This document shows, one piece after another, positions 1 through 8,749 of a DNA stretch of 64,000 nucleotides (positions within the stretch are counted from its first letter, which is position 1; each line of letters opens with the position of its first letter). The position numbers and the translations under genes were made by a program. Under the pieces are notes generated by a model that was not told where the DNA came from, made no database searches, and saw nothing but the letters and a program-made list of their open reading frames with translations. This DNA is from Drechmeria coniospora (lineage: Eukaryota > Ascomycota > Sordariomycetes > Hypocreales > Ophiocordycipitaceae). The DNA is taken from assembly GCF_001625195.1 (NCBI RefSeq), contig NC_054391.1, positions 7,575,157 through 7,639,156 on the forward strand. Direction: 5' to 3'.

Positions 1-399
1 GCAAAAGGCGACGATGTAGTCGTCATAGGTGCCCCTGCGGACGCGGTCGAAGAAGAAGGCGGAGAGCTTTTTGGAACCTTCGTCGCCGGCGGCTTTGAGG
101 TAGGATGACGTGGTCAAGGCGGCGTGCCCCCGGACAATGTCAGGTTGCCGCATGTCGAGGTAGCACAGGAGGGTATCGACGCAGTCCCCATCGATGACGC
201 TGCAGATGCTTCCGTGCTTCGGGTCCGCCTGCTGCGCGATGGCGTCGTCGTTGAGCAGCTTGGTGAGCTTGTCAAGTTCTCTGCACGTATCCTCATCCTC
301 CTGGCCGCCTTCCATCAAGCGTGCAAAGACGAGGAGCGTCTGATCCTCCAGAGACTCTGCTGGCGCAGCGCTCTGACTCGTCTCGTCGACCGTCGGCAT
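1..399 (-). CDS. CRO1: CRO1/She4-type UNC-45 myosin chaperone, N-terminal part (cut by window edge)
   Basis: Reading the minus strand from the ATG at 399 gives 133 uninterrupted residues that run off the left edge. The text includes LVFARLMEGGQEDEDT, ELDKLTKLLNDD, CYLDMRQPDIVRGHA and FDRVRRGTYDDYIVAF, which I recognise as the start of the fungal CRO1/She4 family with an UNC-45 central domain. Family members are armadillo-type chaperones for myosin motors; Podospora cro1 is needed for the change from syncytial to cellular state in sexual development. No intron is seen in this part. The remainder, including the UCS domain, lies outside the window. About 50 bases upstream (410-460) are rich in GATCG/CGATC words. 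Family assignment is confident; completeness cannot be judged. Confidence 0.85.
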   Translation of the reverse strand, partial: MPTVDETSQSAAPAESLEDQTLLVFARLMEGGQEDEDTCRELDKLTKLLNDDAIAQQADPKHGSICSVIDGDCVDTLLCYLDMRQPDIVRGHAALTTSSYLKAAGDEGSKKLSAFFFDRVRRGTYDDYIVAFC

Positions 400-984
400 G
401 GCGACGCACCGATCGGATCGTGGTCGATCGGTTGGTACTCGGTCGGTCGATCGATGGCCCGTCAATTTCGCAACCGCGAAGGTTCTTCCACAGTCTTTGA
501 CCGGAGTTTGCGTGCCAAAGACGGCACCGCGACCCAAGACAGGAGGAGGTAATATGGAGTGTGACGTACGGGCAGAGCGGGTCGATGCGTCCTGTTCCCG
601 GCAATTCGTATCGCCACGTATGCTGTCGGCAAAAGAGCTCCTTGAGTACGAGTATGTTAGAGCGATCGAGGCTGGAATGGCAAGGCTAGCTATACATACG
701 ATTACATCAGAGGAGTGAAATCAGGTGTGCCCCTCAATTCCGCTTGCCTGCTCGGCTTCCTGGTTGCACAGAGCTTTGCCGCAGCCGCTGACGGTCTATC
801 GTCACCCTTCTGCAGTCTGTGGGGGCCGCCCCCACCTTGCTGGTACTCCGTACATGTCGTAGCACTGGCGAATTGTCCATTCACAGAGCTGCATGCAACC
901 AAACCCCACACGGTAGTTGCCCGCTTGATTTTGTCACCGCCCGTCGCACGGTACTACGCTTGCGGGTGCACCTGGAACTACTCC

Positions 985-1310
985 GTACTGTACTGTAAGT
1001 ACAGTAAGTACAGCACATGTACATACAGTAGCTACAGCACTCCATGCTCGCAAGTACAAGTACGGAGTGCGAAGTACTTACACTACAGTACTGTAAGTGA
1101 TGGTAATGTACGGAGTACTTACGGAGTACTTACGGAGAACTTACGGAGAACTTACGGAGTACATGTTCACACTTCCTAAAATGCACCTAATTGAAGCAAG
1201 TAATTACCTACCTACCTATGATAGTGCTTGGATGTTCGAGCACTCCGTGCATATACCTAGTACAGTATGTGCACGCAATTGCACATAGCACTCCGTAAGT
1301 ACATGCGGAT
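985..1310. repeat. GTAC/TACGGAGTAC palindrome island
   Basis: Dense run of 5-12-base words built from GTAC, ACTCCGTA and TACGGAGTAC, including four successive ACTTACGGAG(A/T)A copies at about 1115-1160. It resembles the other islands in this window and lies outside any exon. Confidence 0.7.
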
Positions 1311-1589
1311 TCGAACTGCTAAATCTCCAACCCCTCCCCCCCTTGGGCAGTTTGTAAGATTCGTCCTGCTCGTCCATGCATACACCTGGACGTGTCGGTG
1401 CTGGACAAGCGTACCGAGCATGAATCATTACAGCGCTCATGGGACATAGCACGGACGGTGCGCAAAGGCCTTCAAGCGTTGATTCCGCCGGCCGGGCGCA
1501 GCTTTCGTCCATGCTCGCCTCACTCGACGACTCGGCAAGCAGCGCAAGAGCAACATGTCTATAAAACATTCAGCTGTCGGCATTAATAG

Positions 1590-1610
1590 CCCCCCCCCCC
1601 CCCCCCCCCC
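1590..1610. repeat. Poly-C tract, 21 bases
   Basis: Uninterrupted run of 21 C on the plus strand, about 210 bases beyond the LSC2 stop codon. Such runs are prone to length error in assemblies. Confidence 0.9.
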
Positions 1611-1822
1611 ACAATCACCAAGGAACAATATTTGCCGTGCGCAACACATCACATCGGCACCCGTTTGGCGTGCTGCACCGCCGCGAACCCATCCTGACCT
1701 GACTTCACCACCCCTCACGGCCACCAGTTGTGCCTTGCCAACCCCAACCCCAACCCTGATAGTACTACATGTGTTATCGAGCGGGCCAAAAGCCTCGAAT
1801 GATCCCGTTCACGACGTCGTCA

Positions 1823-3441
1823 TTAGATTCCCAGGCTAAACTCGACGCCGACGTCAATGTCTCGGGCTACATCCCCGATTAGCGAAACTGCGGCGCCATG
1901 GATGCTCCATCGGACGATGCAGGTCACTTACCCAGCTTGACGACCTTGGACAGCTGAACCGCCTTTTCCGCAGCGTTCTGCAGGTCATCGATGGAGAAGA
2001 TCTTCATGCCAGACTCGTTGATCAGCTTGTGGGCTTGCTCCACATTGGTACCTTGGAGACGGGCGATGATGGGGATCTTGAGGTTCAGCGTCTCGACCGT
2101 CTTGATGAGGCCGGTGGCGATGTGGTCGCAGCGGACGATGCCGCCAAAGATGTTGACGAAGATGGCCGTCACCTTGGGGTCGCTGGTGATGAGCTCGAAG
2201 GCCTCCTGGATGGCGGCCGGCGTGGCGCCGCCGCCGACGTCGAGGAAGTTGGCCGGCTGGCCGCCGTTCAGCTTGATGATGTCCATGGTAGCCATGGCCA
2301 GGCCAGCACCGTTGACGAGGCAGCCGATGTCGCCGTCGAGCTTGATGAAGTTGAGGCCAGATTGGGCGGCGCGGACCTCGTCGGGGTCCTCCTGGGTGGT
2401 GTCGCGCCACTCAAAGACTTCCTTCTGGCGGAAGTCGGCGTTGTCGTCGAAACCGAACTTGGCATCCATGCAAAGGACTTGGTGGTCCGACGTCTCGGAA
2501 AGGGGGTTGATCTCGATCTGGGTAGCGTCGCGCTCCAGGAAGATCTTGTAGAGCTTCTGGATGGTATCCTTGGCGTCCTCGATGCACTGCTCGCTGAAGC
2601 CCAGGTTGGTGGCGATGCCGCGGGCAACGTCGTCCGTCACGCCCTTGTTGATGTCGATGTAGGTGGTGACGATGGCCTCGGGGTTCTCCTTGGCGACGCC
2701 CTCGATGTCCATGCCACCTTGCGACGAGGAGACGATGACGGGCGTCTGGGTGGCGCGGTCCATGAGGATAGCAAGGTAGAACTCGCGACGGGAAAATTTC
2801 CGTTCGCAGATGTAGACGGAGCTGCACAGACGTCCGCCCGCGCCCGTCTGCTTGGTGATGAGCTTGTGGCCGATCATTTGCTCGGCAAACATTTCGGCTT
2901 CGTGCGGCGAGTATATGACACGGACACCGCCCTTGAGGCCGTTGTCGAAGCTGCCCTTTCCTCGGCCACCAGCGAGAACCTGGGCCTTGATGACCATGTC
3001 CTCGGTGCCGATTTCCTTTGCGACGGCCTTGGCCTCCTCGGCCGTCTTTGCCACGAAGCCCTTAGGAACACCGACGCCATACTTTCGTCGGGGGTAACGG
3101 TCAGTCCCTCGCTCTTCCCGGGGGGGGGGGGGGGGGTCAAGTGGTTTGTCCGACGCTCGGAGATGGGGTGGGGATGGGGGCCGAGGGCGATGGCATTTAC
3201 CTGTCGCAGGAGGTCGGCAGAGAGATATTCGTGGATGCTCAAAGCGCGTCTTTGCTGGACAACGCCCGGAAGTCTGACGGAGGGGGCGAGGGAAAGCTTT
3301 CGCAAGGAGTCCCGAACGTTAGCACCGTCGGCAAGACAGGGCAGGAGGGCGAAGGAAGGAAGGAAAATTGGACATTGACGTGCACACCTTGGAAGCTTTC
3401 ATGGCCGATGCCAGGGCGCGACTGCGGCCGAGGTTGAACAT
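1823..3441 (-). CDS. LSC2: Succinyl-CoA ligase (ADP-forming) beta subunit, mitochondrial
   Basis: Four exons on the minus strand: 3441-3388, 3296-3201, 3081-1932 and 1866-1823, giving 447 residues. The enzyme converts succinyl-CoA to succinate with ATP formation in the TCA cycle, as a heterodimer with an alpha subunit in the matrix. The N-terminus is a basic presequence followed by RRALSIHEYLSADLLRQ, the usual mature start. An ATP-grasp region follows (VIKAQVLAGGRGKGSFD), then the family signatures GCLVNGAGLAMATMD, NFLDVGGGATPAA and VNIFGGIVRCD. The last exon is 44 nt and encodes ARDIDVGVEFSLGI; without it the frame stops falsely at 1924 inside the GTAAGT donor at 1931. Intron 2 carries a 17-base C run on the coding strand. 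Introns 1 and 2 end in AAAG, and the first donor (GTGTGC) is weak, so that junction is the least certain. Confidence 0.92.
3120..3136. repeat. Poly-G tract inside LSC2 intron 2
   Basis: Run of 17 G on the plus strand, read as poly-C on the coding strand of LSC2, upstream of the GACTGACC branch-like site. Confidence 0.9.
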
Positions 3442-4038
3442 CTTGAACAGAAACAGAACGGCGGTCGCCGATGGACTGGGAGGTAGATGAGGAAAGGGCG
3501 AGAGAGGATTGGCGATGGCCACGACGATGAAGCGCAGAAGAAGTTGGCGACCGTTGGATGGCAGGCTAATACTTGCTGTCTGCCAAAAAGTAATGCAGTA
3601 CGGAGTACTCCGTACATGTACTGTACATGTGTACTCCGTATAACTCCGTACTTCGTATAAGCACCGTATACTGAGTACGTCCAAGTACTGTCCACCCAAG
3701 TACAACTACAGTACAGTACACCTACTGTACAGTGCCTACCTGTGCTTGCTATTACCTAAGTACATGTACAAGCACACTAATGCACACCTACAGTACGGAG
3801 TACAGTGCAGCACTTACCTAAGTACAAGTACAGGTAATAAGTAGGTGGATAACACAGTACTCAAGTTAGTACTTAGCTTTCCTACAAGAACCGCCCACTT
3901 CCGGTTCCAGCTCGAGGTGGGGCGCGGGGATATCGGGAAAACCATTCTCCCGGATCTGCCTCGAAAGGTACAGCACTGCGCATCCACAGTACAAGCATAT
4001 ACAGTATGAATGCTGTCGCGCCGACGCGCCAACGGGCC
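3442..4038. other. Intergenic, upstream of LSC2
   Basis: Presumed LSC2 promoter region, followed by a GTAC palindrome island at about 3597-3860. No gene is seen. Confidence 0.6.
3597..3860. repeat. GTAC/TACGGAGTAC palindrome island with perfect 18-bp palindrome
   Basis: Begins with the perfect palindrome GTACGGAGTACTCCGTAC at 3598-3615, then many GTACATGTAC, CAGTACAG and TACGGAGTAC words. It lies about 150 bases upstream of the LSC2 start. Confidence 0.75.
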
Positions 4039-4241
4039 TGTAACAGGGTTAAAGTCCGGGTAGTTAGTTACGTAACGGTGTCCACATCTGCGCCTATTTA
4101 AGCAGGCACAGAGGACACCACCTGGTGGTTGGCAACAACAGCATCAAGAAGAACACCAATAGATTGATTCTGCCCCATCTCACGATCCTTGATTCGTTGT
4201 AGCCCTAGTCCGGGCGGACCCACTTTTCCTCTGTTGCGTCA
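4039..4241 (+). repeat. Probable 5' LTR of the copia-type relic
   Basis: 203 bases bounded by TGTAAC and TCA, with a TATA-like element, placed immediately before the primer-binding site. No second copy was found by eye in the window. Confidence 0.5.
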
Positions 4242-4242
4242 A

Positions 4243-4254
4243 TTATGAGCCCGG
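4243..4254 (+). other. Primer-binding site complementary to initiator tRNA anticodon arm
   Basis: TTATGAGCCCGG pairs with CCGGGCTCATAA, the anticodon stem-loop of eukaryotic initiator tRNA-Met (anticodon CAU). Its place one base after the LTR end supports the reading. Confidence 0.5.
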
Positions 4255-4609
4255 TATGCGTCCCCGCGCAAATTGCTATCTGGAAAGAAGCAACAGACAG
4301 CGGATCAACAACAACGGGTTAATGGATCACGAACCACCGTCCGTTATGATCAAATCAATACGATCTCAACAATCCAGTATAACAGCCGCAACGGTCACAT
4401 GAGGCTCTCCTTCTTCCTCGCCGCAACGGTCACACGAAGCCCTTCTTCTTTCCCCCCTATCCACTTCTATGCATTAGTGCCGATCAAGACGAATACGCCG
4501 CTCTTTCAGAAGACTTACCAAAAGGAAGATTACCTCGCCCCCCCTTCAGCACTCTGGTTTCCACTTCCCAAAGCCTTCAATCCACTTCAACCCACTCGTC
4601 AAATCAACG

Positions 4610-5069
4610 ATGGAAGAGACGACAAACCCGCATCTGTTGACGAACCTCAATGATATCGTGGAGGTTCCTAAGATCGTTAGCAAAGTCAGAGAACGACTCG
4701 GGACTGTACCTCTCTTACGGGAAGAACAGATAAGGACCAACTACTTCAATGTTATGCATAACTCCTCACACCTAGGCGTACTCGAATGGTATCAACAGTG
4801 GGAGGCAGCATACATTGGGTTCAGTGGCCTTTGACACACCTGATATCCACGGCACTTTCGGTATCACGCAATTCCTCAATACCGCAATGTCGTTCGACAG
4901 CAATTGGGCTCAAGCCCAAAAGGATAGGTTGATACATCTTCAGGTTACTGGCCAGAAGATCGATATAACACTCAGGCAGTTGGCCACCGGGTTCCTTGCG
5001 AGTACTAAGTCGAAGTTAGACCAGCGCAAGGCATCGACTATCACAAACGCCTTTGCTGCCCCAAACTGA
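4610..5069 (+). pseudogene. Copia-type gag fragment with frameshift
   Basis: The frame opens with ATG at 4610 and is readable to a stop at 4834. A second frame that overlaps it around 4815-4834 continues to 5069. Together they read like a fungal copia gag: LEWYQQWEAAYIG in the first part, then ITQFLNTAMSFDSNWAQAQK and LATGFLASTKSKL in the second. A one-base frame change near 4815 and a stop at 5067-5069 break it. The codons after the stop (YDCSC) resemble the start of a zinc knuckle that is then lost. The assignment rests on pattern similarity only. Confidence 0.5.
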
Positions 5070-5110
5070 GTAACGGACCAGAAAACGAAGAAGACTTATG
5101 ATTGTTCATG

Positions 5111-5651
5111 TGCACTATGAATGGATGCACAATGAATGCACTTTGAGGTGAACTTGTGTTGAATGACATGTTGGAGAATAGGGCGCGGGAGAGAAATCAA
5201 GAGCGGCGTTGGTGCTGGTGCTTATGGTATGTTGTTGAATGGAATTCCCCTTGCCTAGATGGCTCATTGCCACTTATGATGTGACTTGTCTCAGGGTCAA
5301 CCGTAGACCCAACAACAAACGGAGACGAGCGAAAGCAATCTATCCGCCAAGAACGTGACATAGTATCATCCTACGCTTGTCATTTATATATCACCGCATG
5401 CCCCTGCCGTTCCAGCTTTTTCATACAGTTCGTACGGAATTGGCAATCACTTACAAGACGCCTGCTTAGACGGATGTGAAGTGAGCACGGCGCTTCCTGT
5501 GCAAGTCCCGGCTCTTACGAGTCAATGCACTCTGTTCCTATATACCAAGTTTCACACTCACCAACTACAGAGTGCTTCAGCTAGGTTGCATCCCACCATA
5601 GTACGGATACTGCGAATGGGGTAGGAGGAAAGCTTCGAGTCTCAAACGGCA
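5111..5651. other. Intergenic, no feature seen
   Basis: Mixed-composition DNA between the retroelement relic and the 3' end of the methyltransferase gene. I see no gene, no second LTR and no repeat. Confidence 0.5.
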
Positions 5652-6179
5652 TCAGTCCAATCTGTCCCATGCCACCCAGGGCGTGCCCAAGACCCTGCCC
5701 TTGTCGTCAAATCGTACGCCCTCCCGTCTCAGCAGGTCTCTCTTCTCATCTATCGTGATGCCCTCCCCGTTTCGCGGTCGCTGGCCTTTGAAGCCCCCCA
5801 GCGTCATACCCGTGGCGACAACACGATGACAGGGCACTTCCGGGGCAAAGGGGTTGCGTCGCAGCGCGTTACCGACGGCGCGCGGCGAGGAGCCCAAGTA
5901 GGTGGACAGCAGGCCGTAGGTCGTGACATGCCCTCTAGGAATGCTGCAGAGAGCAGTCCAGACGCGCTTCTCAAAGGGCGTTCGGCCGGAGGCAGCGATA
6001 AGTCGGAGCTGAGGCTTCATGTCCTCGTGCACATTTTTGCCTCTGGATGCGGCGGTGACGGTGGTCAAAGGCTTCTTCATAGCAAGCGCTTTCGGTGTTC
6101 GTGCTGATGCTCGCGCTCGTGCCCGTGCCATCGCCGGAACGTCGGCTTGTGGGTTGCGCTTATCGTTGCTGGTGGCCAT
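5652..6179 (-). CDS. MGT1: Methylated-DNA--protein-cysteine methyltransferase (MGMT)
   Basis: Single-exon gene of 175 residues from the ATG at 6179. It removes O6-alkyl groups from guanine by irreversible transfer to its own cysteine. The DNA-binding/catalytic domain spans about residues 66-175. It shows the Tyr-containing HVTTYG (84-89), the helix-turn-helix with an arginine finger and Asn hinge (SPRAVGNALRRNPF) and the acceptor motif PCHRV with Cys117. The cysteine marks it as a true transferase and not an alkyltransferase-like protein, in which that position is Trp or Ala. The first 50 residues are a basic Ala/Arg stretch (ARARARASAR) of low complexity, perhaps nuclear targeting. Internal methionines at 17, 34 and 54 are possible alternative starts. 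It stands alone between the retroelement relic and ISA1. Confidence 0.88.
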   Translation of the reverse strand: MATSNDKRNPQADVPAMARARARASARTPKALAMKKPLTTVTAASRGKNVHEDMKPQLRLIAASGRTPFEKRVWTALCSIPRGHVTTYGLLSTYLGSSPRAVGNALRRNPFAPEVPCHRVVATGMTLGGFKGQRPRNGEGITIDEKRDLLRREGVRFDDKGRVLGTPWVAWDRLD

Positions 6180-7101
6180 TTCTCAACCAGGGTTTGATGA
6201 CGATTGGGGGGGTTGGCCGTTCGAATAGAACATACAAGTCAACCAATCTCGGGGAGGTGCTCGGCGGTATCGATGCAGGGTCGTGTAAAGGAAAGGACAA
6301 GTGTAAAGGACGAGTTGCCATGCAAATCACGGGACTGTTCTTACTTTTGCATCGTTGCCTGCGTCTCCTCGTTGGCCTCTCAAGAAATATGAACACCGTG
6401 CTGTGTGTTTGCTGCTCATGAAGAGGAACAGAACAGTTGCAGCATGAACTGTGGCAAAGCTACTCGCGCTTTCAAATTATCTTGGTGACGCGGATTGGCA
6501 ACATCAAGAGCAACACATCTACGCCAAGTCACGTGCACACGCATGCAAAGCCAGCGTTAGAGTTCGACAGTCGCCAACTAAGAAACTGGACTTCATAGGC
6601 ACACAAGTATGTACGCATAGAAGCTCTAGGTGAGGAAAGTGCAAGCAATGAACACAGGAGGCGAACTCGAGTGACGGTGTTTAATGCGGAGTGGTATGAA
6701 CATGATAAGCACTTAGGTACGCCTTTCTAATACAACGCCAGTCGCATGCCAAAGGGGATGAAGGCCGCTGCTCGGCGAAAGTACCCATCCAGAGACCCTT
6801 GCCAGGTCACGCGGGTGCTATGTAATTAATACGTGAAGCCAAAAATAAATTTACCAAAGCAGAGTCAACGGCGGGGGAAAACGGCCAGCAGCGGGGGCTT
6901 CGCCTCCAACGCAAAATCGTCTCGCGCACATGAAATATACGTCATGATCTGAAACAAGTCCGTTTTCACCATTCGCCGGCGCTTTCTTTCGCTTGGGTGT
7001 CGTTGATCGTCGTCATCATACATGTACAACCCATGCCAGGCGGGAACCTTGTCAGGGAAGGCTTGCCCTCGCCCGGGTCTGGGCATTTGGTTGAACTCGG
7101 C
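6180..7101. other. Intergenic, no feature seen
   Basis: About 0.9 kb between the start of the methyltransferase gene and the end of ISA1. No gene, repeat island or RNA gene is seen. Confidence 0.5.
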
Positions 7102-7821
7102 TCAGACCATGAAAGATTCGCCACAGCCGCATTGCTCCTCTGCGAAATGGTCAGCAGACCGCCTTGATTCGGGAAGCAGCGCTCACATACTTATGTTGGG
7201 GTTCTTGAAGACAAATCGCTGGTTGAGTTTGTCCTCGGCCCAGTCCATCTCGCTGCCGAGGATGCTGAACAGGGCTCGGCTGTCGATGAGCACCTTGACT
7301 CCATCCTGTTCCACCGTCTCGTCAAATGCACCGGGTTGGTCGACGTATTCCAGGTGGTATGCGAGCCCGCTGCAGCCACGGTTTCGTACGCCGACCTTGA
7401 TGAGCTTCGGTTCGGGTTGGTCCAGCAGCGTCCGCAGCTGCTCGACTGCGGCTGGCGTGAGCTTCATCGCCGCCTTCCGTGGGCGAAGCTTCGGTCGCAA
7501 TCGCGTATCAGCCTTGGGCGTCGACGACGGAGTGGCAGCCTCGATTGACTTTGAAGGTGGTGTGAGGGTTGACGTCGTTCCTGGGGCAGCGCGGGTGTGC
7601 TTGAATGAGGACAGCGTCTTGTGGGTTCTCGGCGGAGCTTCTGGCTGCACTATAGGTCTCTCGGTAATGTCGTGCTGAGGAAGGGATGTCGAGGTGCTGG
7701 TGGGTAATGGGTAGGAGTGGTATGATGCCGAGGCGAGGTGTGGTGCCGACAAGGGCCATAGAAAATAGCGACGACTGTGTCGCAGAGCGACTTGAGTCAC
7801 GGAAAGGGAGGCAGCGTTCAT
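7102..7821 (-). CDS. ISA1: Iron-sulfur cluster assembly A-type carrier, mitochondrial (ISA1)
   Basis: Two exons, 7821-7191 and 7139-7102, give 222 residues. A-type carriers help assemble 4Fe-4S clusters in the mitochondrial matrix for aconitase, lipoate synthase and similar enzymes. A long Ser/Thr/Pro-rich presequence (about 110 residues) precedes the domain beginning KLTPAAVEQLRTLL. All three conserved cysteines are present: RNRGCSGLAY (Cys150) and the C-terminal QCGCGESFMV (Cys214, Cys216). The two terminal cysteines are encoded only by the 38-nt second exon, reached through a GTATGT..CTGAC..CAG intron. Reading through that intron would give a false stop and a protein without them. ISA1 is favoured over ISA2 by the C-terminal CGCGESF context. 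Confidence 0.9.
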
Positions 7822-8059
7822 CTTGCGATCATGGGCAGAATGACGTCGGCAGTGGTCGTTTGGACAAGAGCAGTGACGGGTTGATGGCGGTCAAGGCCGC
7901 ATGAAACGCAACGCAGGCAGAGGCACGGAGGCACGCAAATGTAGTGCGGAAGAGTCGCCAACGATGTACCGTGTGAGCGCTGTACTGTAGATGTACTTGC
8001 GTGCGGTAAGTGCGGGTGGGAGTGGCGGCTAACGGGACAGGAAAGGCCCATCCGCCGAG

Positions 8060-8064
8060 CCAAT
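8060..8064 (+). promoter_or_regulatory. CCAAT box upstream of ISA1
   Basis: CCAATCGG lies on the plus strand about 240 bases upstream of the ISA1 start (the gene is on the minus strand). CCAAT is the site of the fungal HAP complex, which controls many respiratory and iron genes. A single pentamer match is weak evidence. Confidence 0.25.
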
Positions 8065-8277
8065 CGGGACAAGTGGGTTGGTCAGCTGTTGCGGCGACCC
8101 GAACCGGGACGAACGTCGTAATTACGATTCGCAATATCTCGTGCCTAAGTAAGTACTCGGCTCTTCGCCGAGGAACAGCGGAGGCTTTGATGGCCAAAAT
8201 TAATTTTGGCTTGGAATAATCAAGAGCCTAAGGACGGCTCGTCGACGGTTGCTTCAAAACGGATGGCCGCGCAGGTA

Positions 8278-8405
8278 TCATACAGTACGCATCGAGTATT
8301 AACAATACCGCCTACAACTACTTGTACCTATTGCACATTCGGAGGTGCACAGGCTACAGCACAAGTGTACTCCGTACAAGTCAAGAACATGTAAGTACTT
8401 GCGGA
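8278..8405. repeat. GTAC-type palindrome island
   Basis: Short island with TACAGTACG, GTACTCCGTAC and CATGTAAGTACTTG words, the same vocabulary as the larger islands. Confidence 0.55.
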
Positions 8406-8749
8406 TGAATGTATAGTGTCTCCTTGGCTCGCCAACGTGGAGGTGGAAACGCAAAGGGTTTTACAGTACAGCTTGTGGCTAGCTTCCTGCTTACTTGTAC
8501 CTATACGTGTGCAAGAAGAATGCTTACAGGAAGCTGTGTGAAAGCATACCGCCATGTTCCTTTGTCAGTATGTACTCGCACATCAAACGTGCGACGAGAA
8601 CCACCATCACGCAGCACGGCAATTCTCATTCTATTGCCCTTGCCGAAGCTTGACGAGCGCACACTTACTTCCGTCCTTGCCAACAGAGAGAGCAAACGAT
8701 ACGGGACAAGGGCGGCTCAACACACAACGATGTGCACAATTGCCGGTGT

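Larger units (their letters stand above)
400..1822. other. Intergenic, CRO1 to LSC2: GTAC repeat island and poly-C tract
   Basis: No gene is supported. Roughly 985-1310 is an island of short GTAC-type palindromic words (TACTGTAAGTACAG, TACGGAGTAC and relatives). A 21-base run of C occupies 1590-1610. The open frames here share no recognisable family and overlap the repeats. Confidence 0.6.
4039..5110 (+). mobile_element. Truncated Ty1/copia-type LTR retrotransposon relic
   Basis: A likely 5' LTR of 203 bases (4039-4241) starts TGTAAC, contains a TATA-like CCTATTTAAG near 4093 and ends in CA. Directly after it, TTATGAGCCCGG (4243-4254) is complementary to the anticodon arm of initiator methionine tRNA. 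That is the half-tRNA primer type known from Drosophila copia and yeast Ty5. A broken gag frame follows from 4610. No protease, integrase or reverse transcriptase and no second LTR are visible, so the element is truncated after gag. LTR limits are inferred from one copy only. Confidence 0.6.
7822..8749. other. Intergenic, ISA1 promoter side and ARMH3-gene 3' side
   Basis: Holds a CCAAT box at 8060-8064 and a short GTAC palindrome island at about 8278-8405. No gene is supported. Confidence 0.5.

Noticed and set aside
2029..3378. 449-codon plus-strand frame
   Set aside because: Antisense shadow of the LSC2 coding sequence, caused by GC-rich third positions.
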